Below, one piece after another: positions 1-9,521 of a DNA stretch of 64,000 bases; the stretch's first letter is position 1, and the number at the start of each line of letters is the position of its first letter. The position numbers and the translations under genes are program-made. The notes under the pieces were generated by a model. That model was not told the origin of the DNA. It saw only the letters and a list, made by a program, of their open reading frames with translations, and ran no database searches. This stretch comes from Massilia sp. Root418 (lineage in GTDB: Bacteria > Pseudomonadota > Gammaproteobacteria > Burkholderiales > Burkholderiaceae_D), in contig NZ_LMEC01000022.1 of assembly GCF_001425265.1 (NCBI RefSeq), forward strand, positions 567,877-631,876, in the 5' to 3' direction.

Positions 1-1
1 C

Positions 2-367
2 TATCCGGTGCTGCAGCTGGCGCTGCCGGACATCCGCGACGGCCGCCGCCTGCTCGACATCTTCCGTTCGCTCGGCTATCCGGGCGAGCGGATCCGCCTG
101 ATCGTCAACCGCTACGAGCGCGGCGGCAAGCTGCGCCTGGCGGACCTGGAGCAGGCGCTGGGCGCGGAGGTGATGCACACCGTGCCGAACGACTATTTGT
201 CGGCCACCGACTCGGTGAACCAGGGCGTGCCGCTGCTGCAGCTCTCGCGCAGCAGCCCGGTGGCGCGCAGCCTGGCCGACCTGGTGGAAGTGGTGACGGC
301 GCGCCGTATCCCGGAGAGCAAGGGTTTGTTCGACCGCCTGTTCGGGCGCAGCGACGCCGAACTGTGA
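2..367 (+). CDS. tadZ: TadZ/CpaE-like pilus assembly ATPase, C-terminal part (truncated by window edge)
   Basis: Only the last ~121 residues are present; the reading frame is open from the first bases, so the N-terminal receiver-like and Walker motifs lie outside the window. What is seen matches the end of a MinD/ParA-fold protein: a segment ending in LIVNRY, which in this family follows the strand before the nucleotide-binding loop, then VPNDY and a GVPLLQLSRSSPVARSL stretch typical of CpaE/TadZ. In known tad systems this protein localises the pilus machine at the pole. The stop is 22 bp before the ATPase gene tadA, so the two are surely co-transcribed. The family call rests partly on this context. 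Confidence 0.85.
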   Translation, partial: YPVLQLALPDIRDGRRLLDIFRSLGYPGERIRLIVNRYERGGKLRLADLEQALGAEVMHTVPNDYLSATDSVNQGVPLLQLSRSSPVARSLADLVEVVTARRIPESKGLFDRLFGRSDAEL

Positions 368-389
368 CAGTCCATTCAAGGAGAGCGAC

Positions 390-1757
<1,368 letters not shown>

Positions 1758-1791
1758 GCGCGTGGCGGCCTCAATTTATCTGGAGACGCAT

Positions 1792-2784
1792 ATGGACCTG
1801 GTGTTTTCCTCTTTCGTAGTGCTGCTGTTCGCCGCCGTGATCCTGCTGATCGAGGGGGCGTGGCTGTGGTGGTCGGGCACCCACGGCGGCGGCGCGCGCC
1901 GCATCGCGCGCCGGCTGGAACTGATGGCCGCGCGCGGCGACGACGGCGGCCTGGGGCCGCGCGTCACCATTCTCAAGCAGCGCCGCTACAGCCATGCGCC
2001 GTGGCTGGAGCAGCTGCTGCGGCGCGCGCCGCTGCTGCCGCTGGCGGCGCTGCTGGACCGGCTGCTGCTGCAGGCCGGCCTGGGCTGGAGCGTGGCCCGC
2101 CTGCTGGGTGCGCAGCTGGCGCTGCTGCTGGCGGCGGCGCTGCTGCCGCCGCTGGCCGGCTTGCCGCGTCCGGCGCAGCTGCTGGCGCTGGCCGCTGCGG
2201 TAGTGGGGCCGGCGCTGCTGCTGTACCGGGCCCGCAGTGCGCGCCTGGCCAAGCTGCAGGAGCAGCTGCCGGAGGCGGCCGATTTCCTCAGCCGCGCGCT
2301 GCGCGCCGGACACTCCTTTGCCAACGTGCTGCACATGGTGGGCAACGAAATGCCCGAGCCGATCGGCCGCGAATTCCGCACCGCCTACGAGGAGATCAAC
2401 TATGGCGTGCCGATGAACGAAGCCTTGCACAACCTGGCCGCGCGGGTGCCGCTGACCGACCTGCGCTACCTGGTGATTGCGGTGTTGATCCAGCGCGAGT
2501 CGGGCGGCAACCTGGCCGAATTGCTGGGCAATATCTCGCGCATGGTGCGCGCCCGCCTGCGCCTGCTGGCGCAGATCCGCGTGCTCTCGGCCGAGGGGCG
2601 CATGTCGGCCTGGATATTGGGCCTGCTGCCGCTGGGGACCATGGCGCTGATGTCGCTCACCAGCTACCAATACATCAGCCAGCTGTGGACCGATCCGGCC
2701 GGCGTGAAGCTGCTGTGGTACGGCGCCGGCGCCATGCTGGGCGGCCTGCTGTGGATGCGCCAGCTGATCAGGATACGCATATGA
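1792..2784 (+). CDS. tadB: Flp pilus inner-membrane platform protein TadB
   Basis: A 330-aa integral membrane protein of the T2SSF superfamily. It has an N-terminal membrane helix (about residues 4-24), a Leu/Ala-rich pair of helices around 100-150, a cytoplasmic T2SSF domain with RAGHSFANVLHMVGNEMPEPIG, and two C-terminal helices. It should form the inner-membrane platform that couples to TadA. I chose ATG 1792 because GGAGA sits just upstream; an in-frame GTG at 1762 would add ten residues and lacks a site. The stop overlaps the tadC start (ATGA), a sign of translational coupling. Confidence 0.94.
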   Translation: MDLVFSSFVVLLFAAVILLIEGAWLWWSGTHGGGARRIARRLELMAARGDDGGLGPRVTILKQRRYSHAPWLEQLLRRAPLLPLAALLDRLLLQAGLGWSVARLLGAQLALLLAAALLPPLAGLPRPAQLLALAAAVVGPALLLYRARSARLAKLQEQLPEAADFLSRALRAGHSFANVLHMVGNEMPEPIGREFRTAYEEINYGVPMNEALHNLAARVPLTDLRYLVIAVLIQRESGGNLAELLGNISRMVRARLRLLAQIRVLSAEGRMSAWILGLLPLGTMALMSLTSYQYISQLWTDPAGVKLLWYGAGAMLGGLLWMRQLIRIRI

Positions 2785-3719
2785 GCGCCGCGCAGCTGGA
2801 CCTGAACCACCTGCTGTTCCTGGCGGTGGTATTCCTGGCGGTGCTGCTGGTGGCGCTGGCGGCCATGCTGCTGTTCGCGCCCGGCGCACTGCGCCAGCGC
2901 CTGGCCGCGCACGCGCTGCCCGAGGGCACGGCCGAGACGCCGTCCGGCTGGGTGGAGCGCGCCGCCAAGGTGGCGCAGCCGTTCATGCGCCTGTCGCTGC
3001 CGGAGGAGGGCTGGGAGCGCTCGCCGCTGCGCACGCGCTTCATGACGGCAGGCTGGCGCCACGCATCGGCGCCTACTTTCTACTTCGCCGGCAAGAGCGT
3101 GCTGGCGCTGCTGCTGCCGGCGCTGGTGGCCGGCCTGAAGGGCGGCACCATGGGCGGCGGCTGGCTGTACTTCCTGCTGGGGGCGGCGGCCGTGGGCTAT
3201 TACCTGCCCAACGCGCTGCTGGCGCGCACCGCCGCGCGCCGCCAGCGCGACATCTTCGAGCATCTGCCCGATGCGCTGGACTTGCTCACGGTGTGCGTGG
3301 AGGCGGGCCTGAGCCTGGAGCGCGCACTGGCCAAGGTGGCCGGCGAAGTGCACATCAAGAGCGTGGTGCTGGCGCAGGAACTGCAGCTGGTGCTGATGGA
3401 GATGCGGGCCGGCTTCAGCAAGGAGAAGGCCTTGCGCAACCTGGCCTTGCGCAGCGGCGTGGAGGATGTGGATACGCTGGTGGCCATGCTGATCCAGTCC
3501 GAGCGTTTCGGCACCAGCATGGGCGACTCGCTGCGGGTGCATGCCGAGAATTTGCGCAGCAAGCGCAGCATGCTGGCCGAGGAAGCGGCCGCGAAGATCG
3601 CGCTCAAGCTGCTGTTCCCGCTGATCTTCTGCATCTTCCCCACCCTGATGATGGTGCTGCTGGGGCCGGCCATGCTGCAAATGTCCCGCGTGCTGCTGCC
3701 CGCCGTCGGCGGGCGCTGA
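2781..3719 (+). CDS. tadC: Flp pilus inner-membrane platform protein TadC
   Basis: A 312-aa membrane protein, second T2SSF-type platform subunit of the tad pilus. It has one N-terminal helix (about 10-35), a helix pair near 95-140, a cytoplasmic four-helix region containing LPDALDLLTVCVEAGLSLE (characteristic of TadC/GspF-like domains), and a C-terminal hydrophobic helix. ATG 2781 overlaps the tadB stop by 4 bp and has AGGA nearby. The same frame is open far upstream, but that part only shadows tadB. No tadD or later tad gene follows; the next gene is convergent, so the tad cluster ends here. Confidence 0.93.
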   Translation: MSAAQLDLNHLLFLAVVFLAVLLVALAAMLLFAPGALRQRLAAHALPEGTAETPSGWVERAAKVAQPFMRLSLPEEGWERSPLRTRFMTAGWRHASAPTFYFAGKSVLALLLPALVAGLKGGTMGGGWLYFLLGAAAVGYYLPNALLARTAARRQRDIFEHLPDALDLLTVCVEAGLSLERALAKVAGEVHIKSVVLAQELQLVLMEMRAGFSKEKALRNLALRSGVEDVDTLVAMLIQSERFGTSMGDSLRVHAENLRSKRSMLAEEAAAKIALKLLFPLIFCIFPTLMMVLLGPAMLQMSRVLLPAVGGR

Positions 3720-3726
3720 GCCTGGC

Positions 3727-4488
3727 CTAGTTCCAGGCCACGCTGCCCAGGCCGCGCGCGCTGGCGCTGCGGTTGGCCGGCTTGCCGTACACGGTGGCCG
3801 AACCGAGGCCGCTCAGGCGCAGGTTGGCGCTGGTTTTGGCGTACACAGTGGCGCCGCCCAGGCCGCTAAGGTCGACGTCCACACTGTCGGCGCGCAGCTG
3901 CTGCGCGTCCAGGCTGCCGATGCCGCCCAGCTTGGCGTTCAGGTTCTTGCTCTGGCCGCTGACCACCATCTGGCCGGCGCCGCGCAAATCGATGCCCACC
4001 GTGTCGGACTCGCCGGCGTTCACGTGCATGCTGCCCACGCCGGTCAGCCTGGCGTTCACGGTGCGGTAGCGCGAGGTCAGGTTGACGGCGCCCGCGCCTT
4101 CCAGCGCCACGCGCATCTCGTCGCCGGTGAACCCGCTCACCTCGGTCGAGCCGACGCCGGCCGACACCAGTTCGCGCAGGTTGGGCAGGGTCAGTTCGGC
4201 GCGCAGGTTATGGCTGTGCATTTGCACGCCGCGCAGTTCGGTGCCGATGCGCAGCGTGTCGCCGCTCTGCACCACGGTGACTTTTGGCAGGTAGCGTTTG
4301 TCGCCGGTGACCACCAGCGACGCGGTCGGGCCTTGTTTCACGCTCAGGCTGATCACGCCGTCCAGCACCACCTTCACGGCACGCGCGTCGATGCTGCGGC
4401 TTTCGCTGGCCAGTTCCTGCGCTACCGCGGCGCCGTGCGTCGCGTACAGGGTGACTGCCATCATCGTGGCGCTGATAAAGTTGTTCAT
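3727..4488 (-). CDS. Exported DUF2807 (head GIN domain) protein
   Basis: A 253-aa protein with a short signal peptide (cleavage probably near ...GAAVAQE, residue ~24) followed by one long DUF2807 domain. The domain shows regular short repeats of small residues and Gly (GVGS, GAGA, GVGS, GAGQ, GIGS, GLGG, GLGS) about every 18-20 residues, which in this family build a right-handed beta-helix. The molecular role of DUF2807 proteins is not established. ATG 4488 has GGAGCAC upstream. A longer open frame to 4857 is only chance. It follows the 66-aa gene with a 41-bp gap, probably one transcript, and converges on tadC. Confidence 0.85.
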   Translation of the reverse strand: MNNFISATMMAVTLYATHGAAVAQELASESRSIDARAVKVVLDGVISLSVKQGPTASLVVTGDKRYLPKVTVVQSGDTLRIGTELRGVQMHSHNLRAELTLPNLRELVSAGVGSTEVSGFTGDEMRVALEGAGAVNLTSRYRTVNARLTGVGSMHVNAGESDTVGIDLRGAGQMVVSGQSKNLNAKLGGIGSLDAQQLRADSVDVDLSGLGGATVYAKTSANLRLSGLGSATVYGKPANRSASARGLGSVAWN

Positions 4489-4529
4489 TGCGTGCTCCGT
4501 GTGGTGGTCTGCGTGGCGTGGCGTGGCGA

Positions 4530-4730
4530 TTAATTGGCGAGCGCGGCTTTTTCGGCAGCGCTCAGCCGTTTGGCGGTAATCGTCACGACCTGCATGGGAG
4601 CGGCCTTGGCGACGGTGACGGTGACGGGAGCCGGTGCGGTGGCTGGCACGGCTGCGGTGGCGAAGCTTGCAACGCCTGCCAGGGCGACGGTGGCGATGAA
4701 GATGGCTTCCATGTTTTTTGCGATGTTCAT
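4530..4730 (-). CDS. 66-aa exported small protein, unknown function
   Basis: A short gene with a strong ribosome binding site (AAGGAGCAC, 4 bp before ATG 4730). The product has a Lys-positive N-terminus, a hydrophobic core and AxA-like sites near residues 25-28, so it looks like a signal peptide plus a mature part of about 40 residues, Pro/Val/Ala-rich with the phrase VVTITAKRLSAAEKAALA. I recognise no family. VVTITAKR resembles the N-terminal motif of some TonB-dependent receptor plugs, but the protein is too short for one. It is immediately upstream of the DUF2807 gene in the same direction, so they may act together. Confidence 0.7.
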   Translation of the reverse strand: MNIAKNMEAIFIATVALAGVASFATAAVPATAPAPVTVTVAKAAPMQVVTITAKRLSAAEKAALAN

Positions 4731-4875
4731 GATGTGCTCCTTGTCTGGTGGGGTGCTGCGTTTGTGTTTGCGTTTGCGATGAGTGAACTATAGATAAACC
4801 CAAGGCACCACTCCACCGGAGTGCGACGAACTGCCGAATCGGCGACATGAACTGCAAAAATGCGAACCCGGGCGC

Positions 4876-5964
4876 TCAGATCAGCGCGGCGATGGCTTCC
4901 CCCATGGCCGTGGTGCTGGCCGTGCCGCCCATGTCCGGCGTGCGCGGGCCCTGCACCAGCACGGTCTCGATGGCGCGCATGATGTCGTCGTGCGCCGCCT
5001 GAAATGCGGCCTGCCGCTGCGCGTCGCCCTGGCCGAGGAAGTCCAGCATCAGCGCGCCGGACCAGATCATGGCCACCGGATTGGCGATGTTCTTGCCGGC
5101 GATGTCGGGTGCCGAACCGTGCACCGGTTCGAACAGCGAGGGGAAGGCGCGCTCCGGGTTCAGGTTGGCCGACGGCGCAATGCCGATGGTGCCGGTGCAG
5201 GCCGGGCCCAGGTCGGACAGGATGTCGCCGAACAGGTTGGACGCCACCACCACGTCGAAGCGCTCGGGGCTGAGCACGAAGCGCGCCGCCAGGATGTCGA
5301 CGTGGTACTGGTCCCAGCGCACGTCGGGGTAGTGCCCCGCCATCTGCTTCACGCGCTCGTCCCAGTAGGGCATGCTGATGGCGATGCCGTTGGACTTGGT
5401 GGCCGAGGTCAGGTGCTGCTTCGGGCGGCTCTGCGCCAGCTCGAAGGCGTACTTCAGAATGCGGTCCACGCCCTTGCGGGTGAACACGGCTTCCTGCAGC
5501 ACCGTCTCGCGCTCGGTGCCTTCGAAGATGCGACCGCCCACGGACGAGTATTCGCCCTCGGTGTTCTCGCGCACCACGAAGAAATCGATATCGCCCGGCT
5601 GCTTGTTGGCCAGCGGGCAGGGCACGCCCGGCATCAGCCGTACCGGGCGCAGGTTGACGTACTGGTCGAACTCGCGCCGGAATTTGATCAGCGAGCCCCA
5701 CAGCGAAACATGGTCGGGCACCGTGTCCGGCCAGCCGACTGCGCCGAAGTAGATCGCGTCGTAGTCTTTCAGCTGGGCGAACCAGTCGTCCGGCATCATT
5801 TTGCCGTGCTGCGCGTAATACTGGCAGTCGGCCCATGCGAAGGTGGTGAATTCCAGGGGCAAACCGTGCTTGCCGGCGGCCGCCTGCACGGCGCGCAAGC
5901 CCTCCGGCATGACTTCCTGGCCGATGCCGTCGCCGGCGATGACTGCGATGCGGTGTGTTTTCAT
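4876..5964 (-). CDS. Tartrate dehydrogenase/decarboxylase or D-malate dehydrogenase
   Basis: A 362-aa NAD-dependent beta-decarboxylating dehydrogenase of the isocitrate/isopropylmalate dehydrogenase family. It opens with HRIAVIAGDGIGQEV, contains the substrate region VVRENTEGEYSSVGG, and has the metal/cofactor segments SNLFGDILSDL and EPVHGSAPDIAGKNIANP. The ENTEGEYSSVGG form is typical of the TtuC/DmlA/YeaU subgroup rather than LeuB. Such enzymes oxidise D-malate, L-tartrate or meso-tartrate; the true substrate cannot be read from sequence. ATG 5964 follows AGGAGGAG. Divergence from a LysR regulator fits inducible tartrate/D-malate use, as for E. coli dmlA-dmlR. Confidence 0.92.
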   Translation of the reverse strand: MKTHRIAVIAGDGIGQEVMPEGLRAVQAAAGKHGLPLEFTTFAWADCQYYAQHGKMMPDDWFAQLKDYDAIYFGAVGWPDTVPDHVSLWGSLIKFRREFDQYVNLRPVRLMPGVPCPLANKQPGDIDFFVVRENTEGEYSSVGGRIFEGTERETVLQEAVFTRKGVDRILKYAFELAQSRPKQHLTSATKSNGIAISMPYWDERVKQMAGHYPDVRWDQYHVDILAARFVLSPERFDVVVASNLFGDILSDLGPACTGTIGIAPSANLNPERAFPSLFEPVHGSAPDIAGKNIANPVAMIWSGALMLDFLGQGDAQRQAAFQAAHDDIMRAIETVLVQGPRTPDMGGTASTTAMGEAIAALI

Positions 5965-5992
5965 GAGGGACTCCTCCTGTTGGTGTGTGTGC

Positions 5993-6021
5993 AGCATAGC
6001 GTTAATCTGCGGCGCTATAAT
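5993..6021. promoter_or_regulatory. Divergent dehydrogenase/LysR promoter region with an inverted repeat
   Basis: The 89-bp intergenic region holds ATAGCG (5996-6001), an 11-bp spacer, then CGCTAT (6013-6018), a perfect 6-bp inverted repeat with the geometry of a LysR-type operator. A consensus -10 TATAAT (6016-6021) for the + strand gene overlaps the right half, so the bound regulator would cover its own promoter. On the minus strand TATGCT (5998-5993) could be the -10 of the dehydrogenase gene. Confidence 0.5.
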
Positions 6022-6053
6022 CGGCTGATTCGTAATCCCGGCGTACACATATC

Positions 6054-6959
6054 GTGAACAATCAACCTCTGCTGGCAGACCTGCGGCTGTTCTGTACCCT
6101 GGTGCGCGAGCGCGGTTTCGCCGCCGCCGCGCGGGCGCTGGGCGTGTCGAACGCGTACGTGAGCAAGCGCATTGCCTTGCTGGAGCAAGCCTTGCAGGTG
6201 AAGTTGCTGCACCGGACCACGCGCAACGTCACGCTGACCGAGCAGGGCGGAGTGGTGCACCAGTGGGCGCTGCGCATCCTGGAGGACGTGGACCAGATGC
6301 GCGACGCGGTGTCGAGCGAGCGGAGCGCGCCCAGTGGGCTGCTGCGCATCTGCACCAGTTCGGGCTTCGGCCGCAACCGCGTGGCGCCGGCCATCTCTGC
6401 GCTGGCGCTGCGCTATCCGGCGCTGGAAGTGCAGCTGGAACTGCTGGACCGGCCGGTGGACTTGATCGGCGAAGGCTTTCACCTCGATATCCGCGTGGGC
6501 GAGGCGCATGAGCCGCACCTGATGTCGCGGCGCATTGCGGCCAACCAGCGCGTACTGTGCGCGGCGCCGTCCTACCTGGCGCGGCATGGCGCGCCAGCCT
6601 CGCTGGCGGAACTGGCGCGGCACCACTGCATCGTCATCCGCGAGCGTGACCAGGGGCATGAGCAGAATGCCGGCCGCTGGCAGCTTACCGGGCCTGGCGG
6701 CGTGGAATCGGTGAAGGTGCGCGGGCCGCTATCGGCCAGTAATGGCGAGATTGTGCACCAGTGGGCGCTGGACGGCCATGGCATCATCTTGCGTTCGATC
6801 TGGGATGTGGGGCCGGCGCTGGCGCGCGGCGAGCTGCAGCGGGTGCTGCCGGGCTATGCCCAGCCGGCGGACGTGTGGGCGGTCTATACGTCGCGGCTGT
6901 CCACCTCGGCCAAGGTGCGGGTCTGCGTCGAGTTTATCGAGCAGTGGCTGAACGGTTGA
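6054..6959 (+). CDS. LysR-type transcriptional regulator (DmlR-like)
   Basis: A 301-aa LysR regulator. The N-terminal winged helix-turn-helix is clear (FAAAARALGVSNAYVSKRIALLEQAL, residues ~22-48), followed by the family's LLHRTTRNVTLTEQG. The rest is a periplasmic-binding-type effector domain. The start is a GTG at 6054; no better ATG exists in the conserved N-terminus, and the ribosome binding site is weak. It is divergent from the tartrate/malate dehydrogenase gene and most likely controls it and itself through the inverted repeat between them; the effector is presumably the substrate acid. Confidence 0.9.
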   Translation: MNNQPLLADLRLFCTLVRERGFAAAARALGVSNAYVSKRIALLEQALQVKLLHRTTRNVTLTEQGGVVHQWALRILEDVDQMRDAVSSERSAPSGLLRICTSSGFGRNRVAPAISALALRYPALEVQLELLDRPVDLIGEGFHLDIRVGEAHEPHLMSRRIAANQRVLCAAPSYLARHGAPASLAELARHHCIVIRERDQGHEQNAGRWQLTGPGGVESVKVRGPLSASNGEIVHQWALDGHGIILRSIWDVGPALARGELQRVLPGYAQPADVWAVYTSRLSTSAKVRVCVEFIEQWLNG

Positions 6960-6981
6960 CCAGCCCTGCGGCACCTGCGCC

Positions 6982-7671
6982 TTACTCCGCCAACTCTTCG
7001 ACCTTGGCCGAGCGCATCCAGGTCACCAGCGGGTAGGCGTCCTTCAGGCCGTTGGCGATCAGGGGCAGCAGCAGGTCGGGCTTGTTCAGGTCCAGCTTCA
7101 TCTCGGTCCACACGAAAAAGCTCTTCAGCTTGATGAATTCGATGTGCTCGTGATCGGCGTCGAAGCCCTTGGGCGGGCGCTGCAGCTTGCCCTCGTCCTG
7201 GATGGTGCCGTAGCGCGCCTTCAGGGCCTTGTTCTTGAGCGCTTTGGAGAAGCCGGCCGCATCCTCCACCATGTGCTTGCGCAGGGCCCTGGTGCGCTCG
7301 GGCGGCGGCATGTATTCGCCGGCGCCGAACAGCAGCCGGCCCTCGCCGTCCAGCTGGAAGTAATAGGTGGGCCCGCCGGCCTTGGACGGGCGGCGCATGT
7401 CGTTGGGCGCGATGGCGGCCGAGAAACGCGTCTTGTACGGGCTCTTGTCGTGGGCGAAGCGCACGTCGCGGTTGATGCGGAACATGGCTTTCTTCGGATT
7501 GCAGAACTTCACCGCCGGATCGAACTTGCCCAGCTCGATGATCACCTGGGTGACCAGTTCCAGGAATTCTTCGCGCAGGATGTCGTAGCGCGGCTTGTTC
7601 ATGATGAACCAGGGGCGGTTGTTGTTGTCGGCCAGTTCGGTGAGGTAGTTCTTCAGGTCGCGCAGGTGCAT
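6982..7671 (-). CDS. DUF2461 family protein
   Basis: A 229-aa protein matching DUF2461 (TIGR02453 family), a widespread family of unknown biochemical function. Recognisable parts are the N-terminal NYLTELADNNNRPWF, the central FRINRDVRFAHDKSPYKT and the GPTYYFQLDGEG segment. It is soluble, with no signal peptide or membrane segment. It lies 18 bp downstream of the protease gene on the same strand, so it may be translated from the mscL-protease transcript. It converges on the LysR gene with a 22-bp gap. Confidence 0.88.
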   Translation of the reverse strand: MHLRDLKNYLTELADNNNRPWFIMNKPRYDILREEFLELVTQVIIELGKFDPAVKFCNPKKAMFRINRDVRFAHDKSPYKTRFSAAIAPNDMRRPSKAGGPTYYFQLDGEGRLLFGAGEYMPPPERTRALRKHMVEDAAGFSKALKNKALKARYGTIQDEGKLQRPPKGFDADHEHIEFIKLKSFFVWTEMKLDLNKPDLLLPLIANGLKDAYPLVTWMRSAKVEELAE

Positions 7672-7689
7672 GTCGGATGGGAGAGTGAT

Positions 7690-8850
7690 TTAGCGTGAAA
7701 CCGGGCGCTTGCCCACGGTAATGGCAAGGTCCGTCTCGCGGCTCTTGCGCAGCACCCGCATTGTAGCTTTTTCCCCCGGCGGCAGCTGGGCGATCAGGTT
7801 CAGCATGTCGTTGGTGTCGTTCACGGTCTTGCCCTCGACCGACAGCAGGATGTCGCCCGGCTTCATGCCGCCCTGGTCGGCCGGGCCGTTGCGCACCACG
7901 CCGGCGATGATGGCGCCGCTCTGCACCTTCAGGCCGAAGCTGTCGGCCAGCTCGGGCGTGATTTCCTGCGATTCCACGCCTATCCAGCCGCGCACCACGT
8001 GGCCGGAGGTGATGATGGCGTCCATCACGTTCTTGGCGGTGGAGACCGGGATGGCGAAGCCGATGCCCACCGAGCCGCCGGTCTGCGAATAGATGGCCGA
8101 GTTGATGCCCAGCAGGTTGCCGCTGGTGTCGATCAGCGCGCCGCCCGAGTTGCCGAAGTTGATGGCGGCGTCGGTCTGGATGAAGTTCTCGAAGTTGTTG
8201 ATGTGCAGATTGTTGCGCCCGAGCGCGGAAATGATGCCCATGGTGACGGTCTGGCCCACGCCGAAGGGGTTGCCGATGGCCAGCACCACGTCGCCCACCT
8301 TGGCCTGCTCGGCGTGGCCCAGCACGATCACCGGCAGCTTGTCCAGGTCCACCTTGATCACGGCCAGGTCGGTTTCAGGGTCGGTGCCCACCACCTTGGC
8401 GGCCGCCTTGCGGCCGTCGGCCAGCACCACCTGGATCTCGTCGGCGGCGTCCACCACGTGGTTGTTGGTGAGGATGTAGCCCTGCGGGCTGACGATCACG
8501 CCCGAGCCCAGGCTGGACTGGTCGTCCTCGTCGCCGTCCCGGTCGCGGTCGCCGAAGAATTTCTTGAAGAAGGGATCGCGCGTGAGCGGATGCTTGCGGC
8601 GCGGCGCCTTGGTGGTGAGCACGTTGACCACGGCCGGCATGGCTTGCGCGGCCGCCGCGCGGTAGGAGCCGGGCGAGGGCGCGGCGTTGTTGAGCAGGGC
8701 GCTGCGGGCGGCGCCGGCGGCCGGCAGGGACGGCGCGCGGGGCCCGAGGCCCGGCAGTCCGGGCCAGTCCGGCCGCATGGCGCTGTAGACGAAGTACAGC
8801 GCCAGGACCACGGTCACCGCTTGTGCAAACAATAACCACAGTCGTCGCAT
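7690..8850 (-). CDS. DegS/DegQ-like trypsin-type serine protease with one PDZ domain
   Basis: A 386-aa HtrA-family periplasmic protease. An uncleaved-looking N-terminal membrane helix (about 4-24) anchors it, followed by a Pro/Ala-rich linker and an acidic stretch DRDRDGDEDD near residue 101. The catalytic triad is visible: His131 (TNNHVV), Asp161 (ETDLAVI) and Ser235 (FGNSGGAL). A single C-terminal PDZ domain follows (about 285-380). Anchor plus one PDZ is the architecture of DegS/AlgW, which cleave an anti-sigma factor in the envelope stress response, but soluble single-PDZ relatives exist, so the symbol is left empty. A weak AGGAC precedes ATG 8850. Confidence 0.93.
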   Translation of the reverse strand: MRRLWLLFAQAVTVVLALYFVYSAMRPDWPGLPGLGPRAPSLPAAGAARSALLNNAAPSPGSYRAAAAQAMPAVVNVLTTKAPRRKHPLTRDPFFKKFFGDRDRDGDEDDQSSLGSGVIVSPQGYILTNNHVVDAADEIQVVLADGRKAAAKVVGTDPETDLAVIKVDLDKLPVIVLGHAEQAKVGDVVLAIGNPFGVGQTVTMGIISALGRNNLHINNFENFIQTDAAINFGNSGGALIDTSGNLLGINSAIYSQTGGSVGIGFAIPVSTAKNVMDAIITSGHVVRGWIGVESQEITPELADSFGLKVQSGAIIAGVVRNGPADQGGMKPGDILLSVEGKTVNDTNDMLNLIAQLPPGEKATMRVLRKSRETDLAITVGKRPVSR

Positions 8851-8895
8851 GATACCGTCCTAAACGTTGCCGCCGGGCGGTGCGTGCCGTCCGGC

Positions 8896-9315
8896 TTATT
8901 TTTTCAGCGCGTCGCGGATTTCGCGCAGCAGCAGGATGTCCTCGGCAGTCGGCGCCGCCGCTTCCGCCGGAGCGGGTTCGGCCTTGCGGGCTTTCTGCAG
9001 CACGCGCACCATCTGGAAGATGATGAACGCGAGGATGATGAAGTTTAACAGGATGGTCAGAAAGTTACCGTACGCCAGCACCGCGCCCAGCTTCTTCGCT
9101 TCCGCCAGGCTCAGGTTGGCGGCCTGGCCGTTGAGCGGCAGGTAATAGTTGGCAAAATCCAGCCCGCCGATCAGCTTGCCGATCGGCGGCATGATGATGT
9201 CCTGCACCAGGGAATCGACGATCTTGCTGAAGGCCGCGCCCACGATCACGCCGACCGCCAGGTCGACCACATTGCCCTTCATGGCGAAGTCTTTGAATTC
9301 CTGCATCATGCCCAT
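8896..9315 (-). CDS. mscL: Large-conductance mechanosensitive channel MscL
   Basis: A 139-aa protein with the MscL signature: N-terminal helix QEFKDFAMKGNVVDLAVGVIVGA, the first membrane helix with GAAFSKIVDSLVQD, a periplasmic loop, a second helix LTILLNFIILAFIIFQMV, and a charged C-terminal helix ending LLREIRDALKK. It forms a homopentameric inner-membrane pore that opens under hypo-osmotic shock. The ribosome binding site AGGAGGACACC is strong. It is upstream of the protease and DUF2461 genes on the same strand. Confidence 0.97.
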   Translation of the reverse strand: MGMMQEFKDFAMKGNVVDLAVGVIVGAAFSKIVDSLVQDIIMPPIGKLIGGLDFANYYLPLNGQAANLSLAEAKKLGAVLAYGNFLTILLNFIILAFIIFQMVRVLQKARKAEPAPAEAAAPTAEDILLLREIRDALKK

Positions 9316-9426
9316 GGTGTCCTCCTTGCTATGTTGTATAGCTGATCATAACGTGTTTTTTAGCAACTGGTCGATAGTTTGCGACGATCGCCATGGGGCG
9401 GAATTTAGACAAATGCAACGTTTCGC

Positions 9427-9455
9427 TTTAAAACGGTTTTGGCTTCACCTATAAT
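9427..9455 (+). promoter_or_regulatory. Probable sigma-70 promoter of petABC
   Basis: TTTAAA (9427-9432), a 17-bp spacer, and a consensus TATAAT (9450-9455) lie 67 bp before the petA start. The surrounding 200 bp between mscL and petA is clearly more AT-rich than the genes. The -10 is perfect and the -35 weak. Confidence 0.6.
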
Positions 9456-9521
9456 CTAAGGTTGCTGGAAGCTTGGTTGACGCATAATAACTATTTCGCA
9501 ATTTGATGATTGGGGTTTGGT

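Noticed and set aside
1860..3719. A 619-codon frame that could be read as a fused TadB-TadC
   Set aside because: The first ~307 codons shadow tadB in another frame; the real tadC start at 2781 has a binding site and ATGA overlap.
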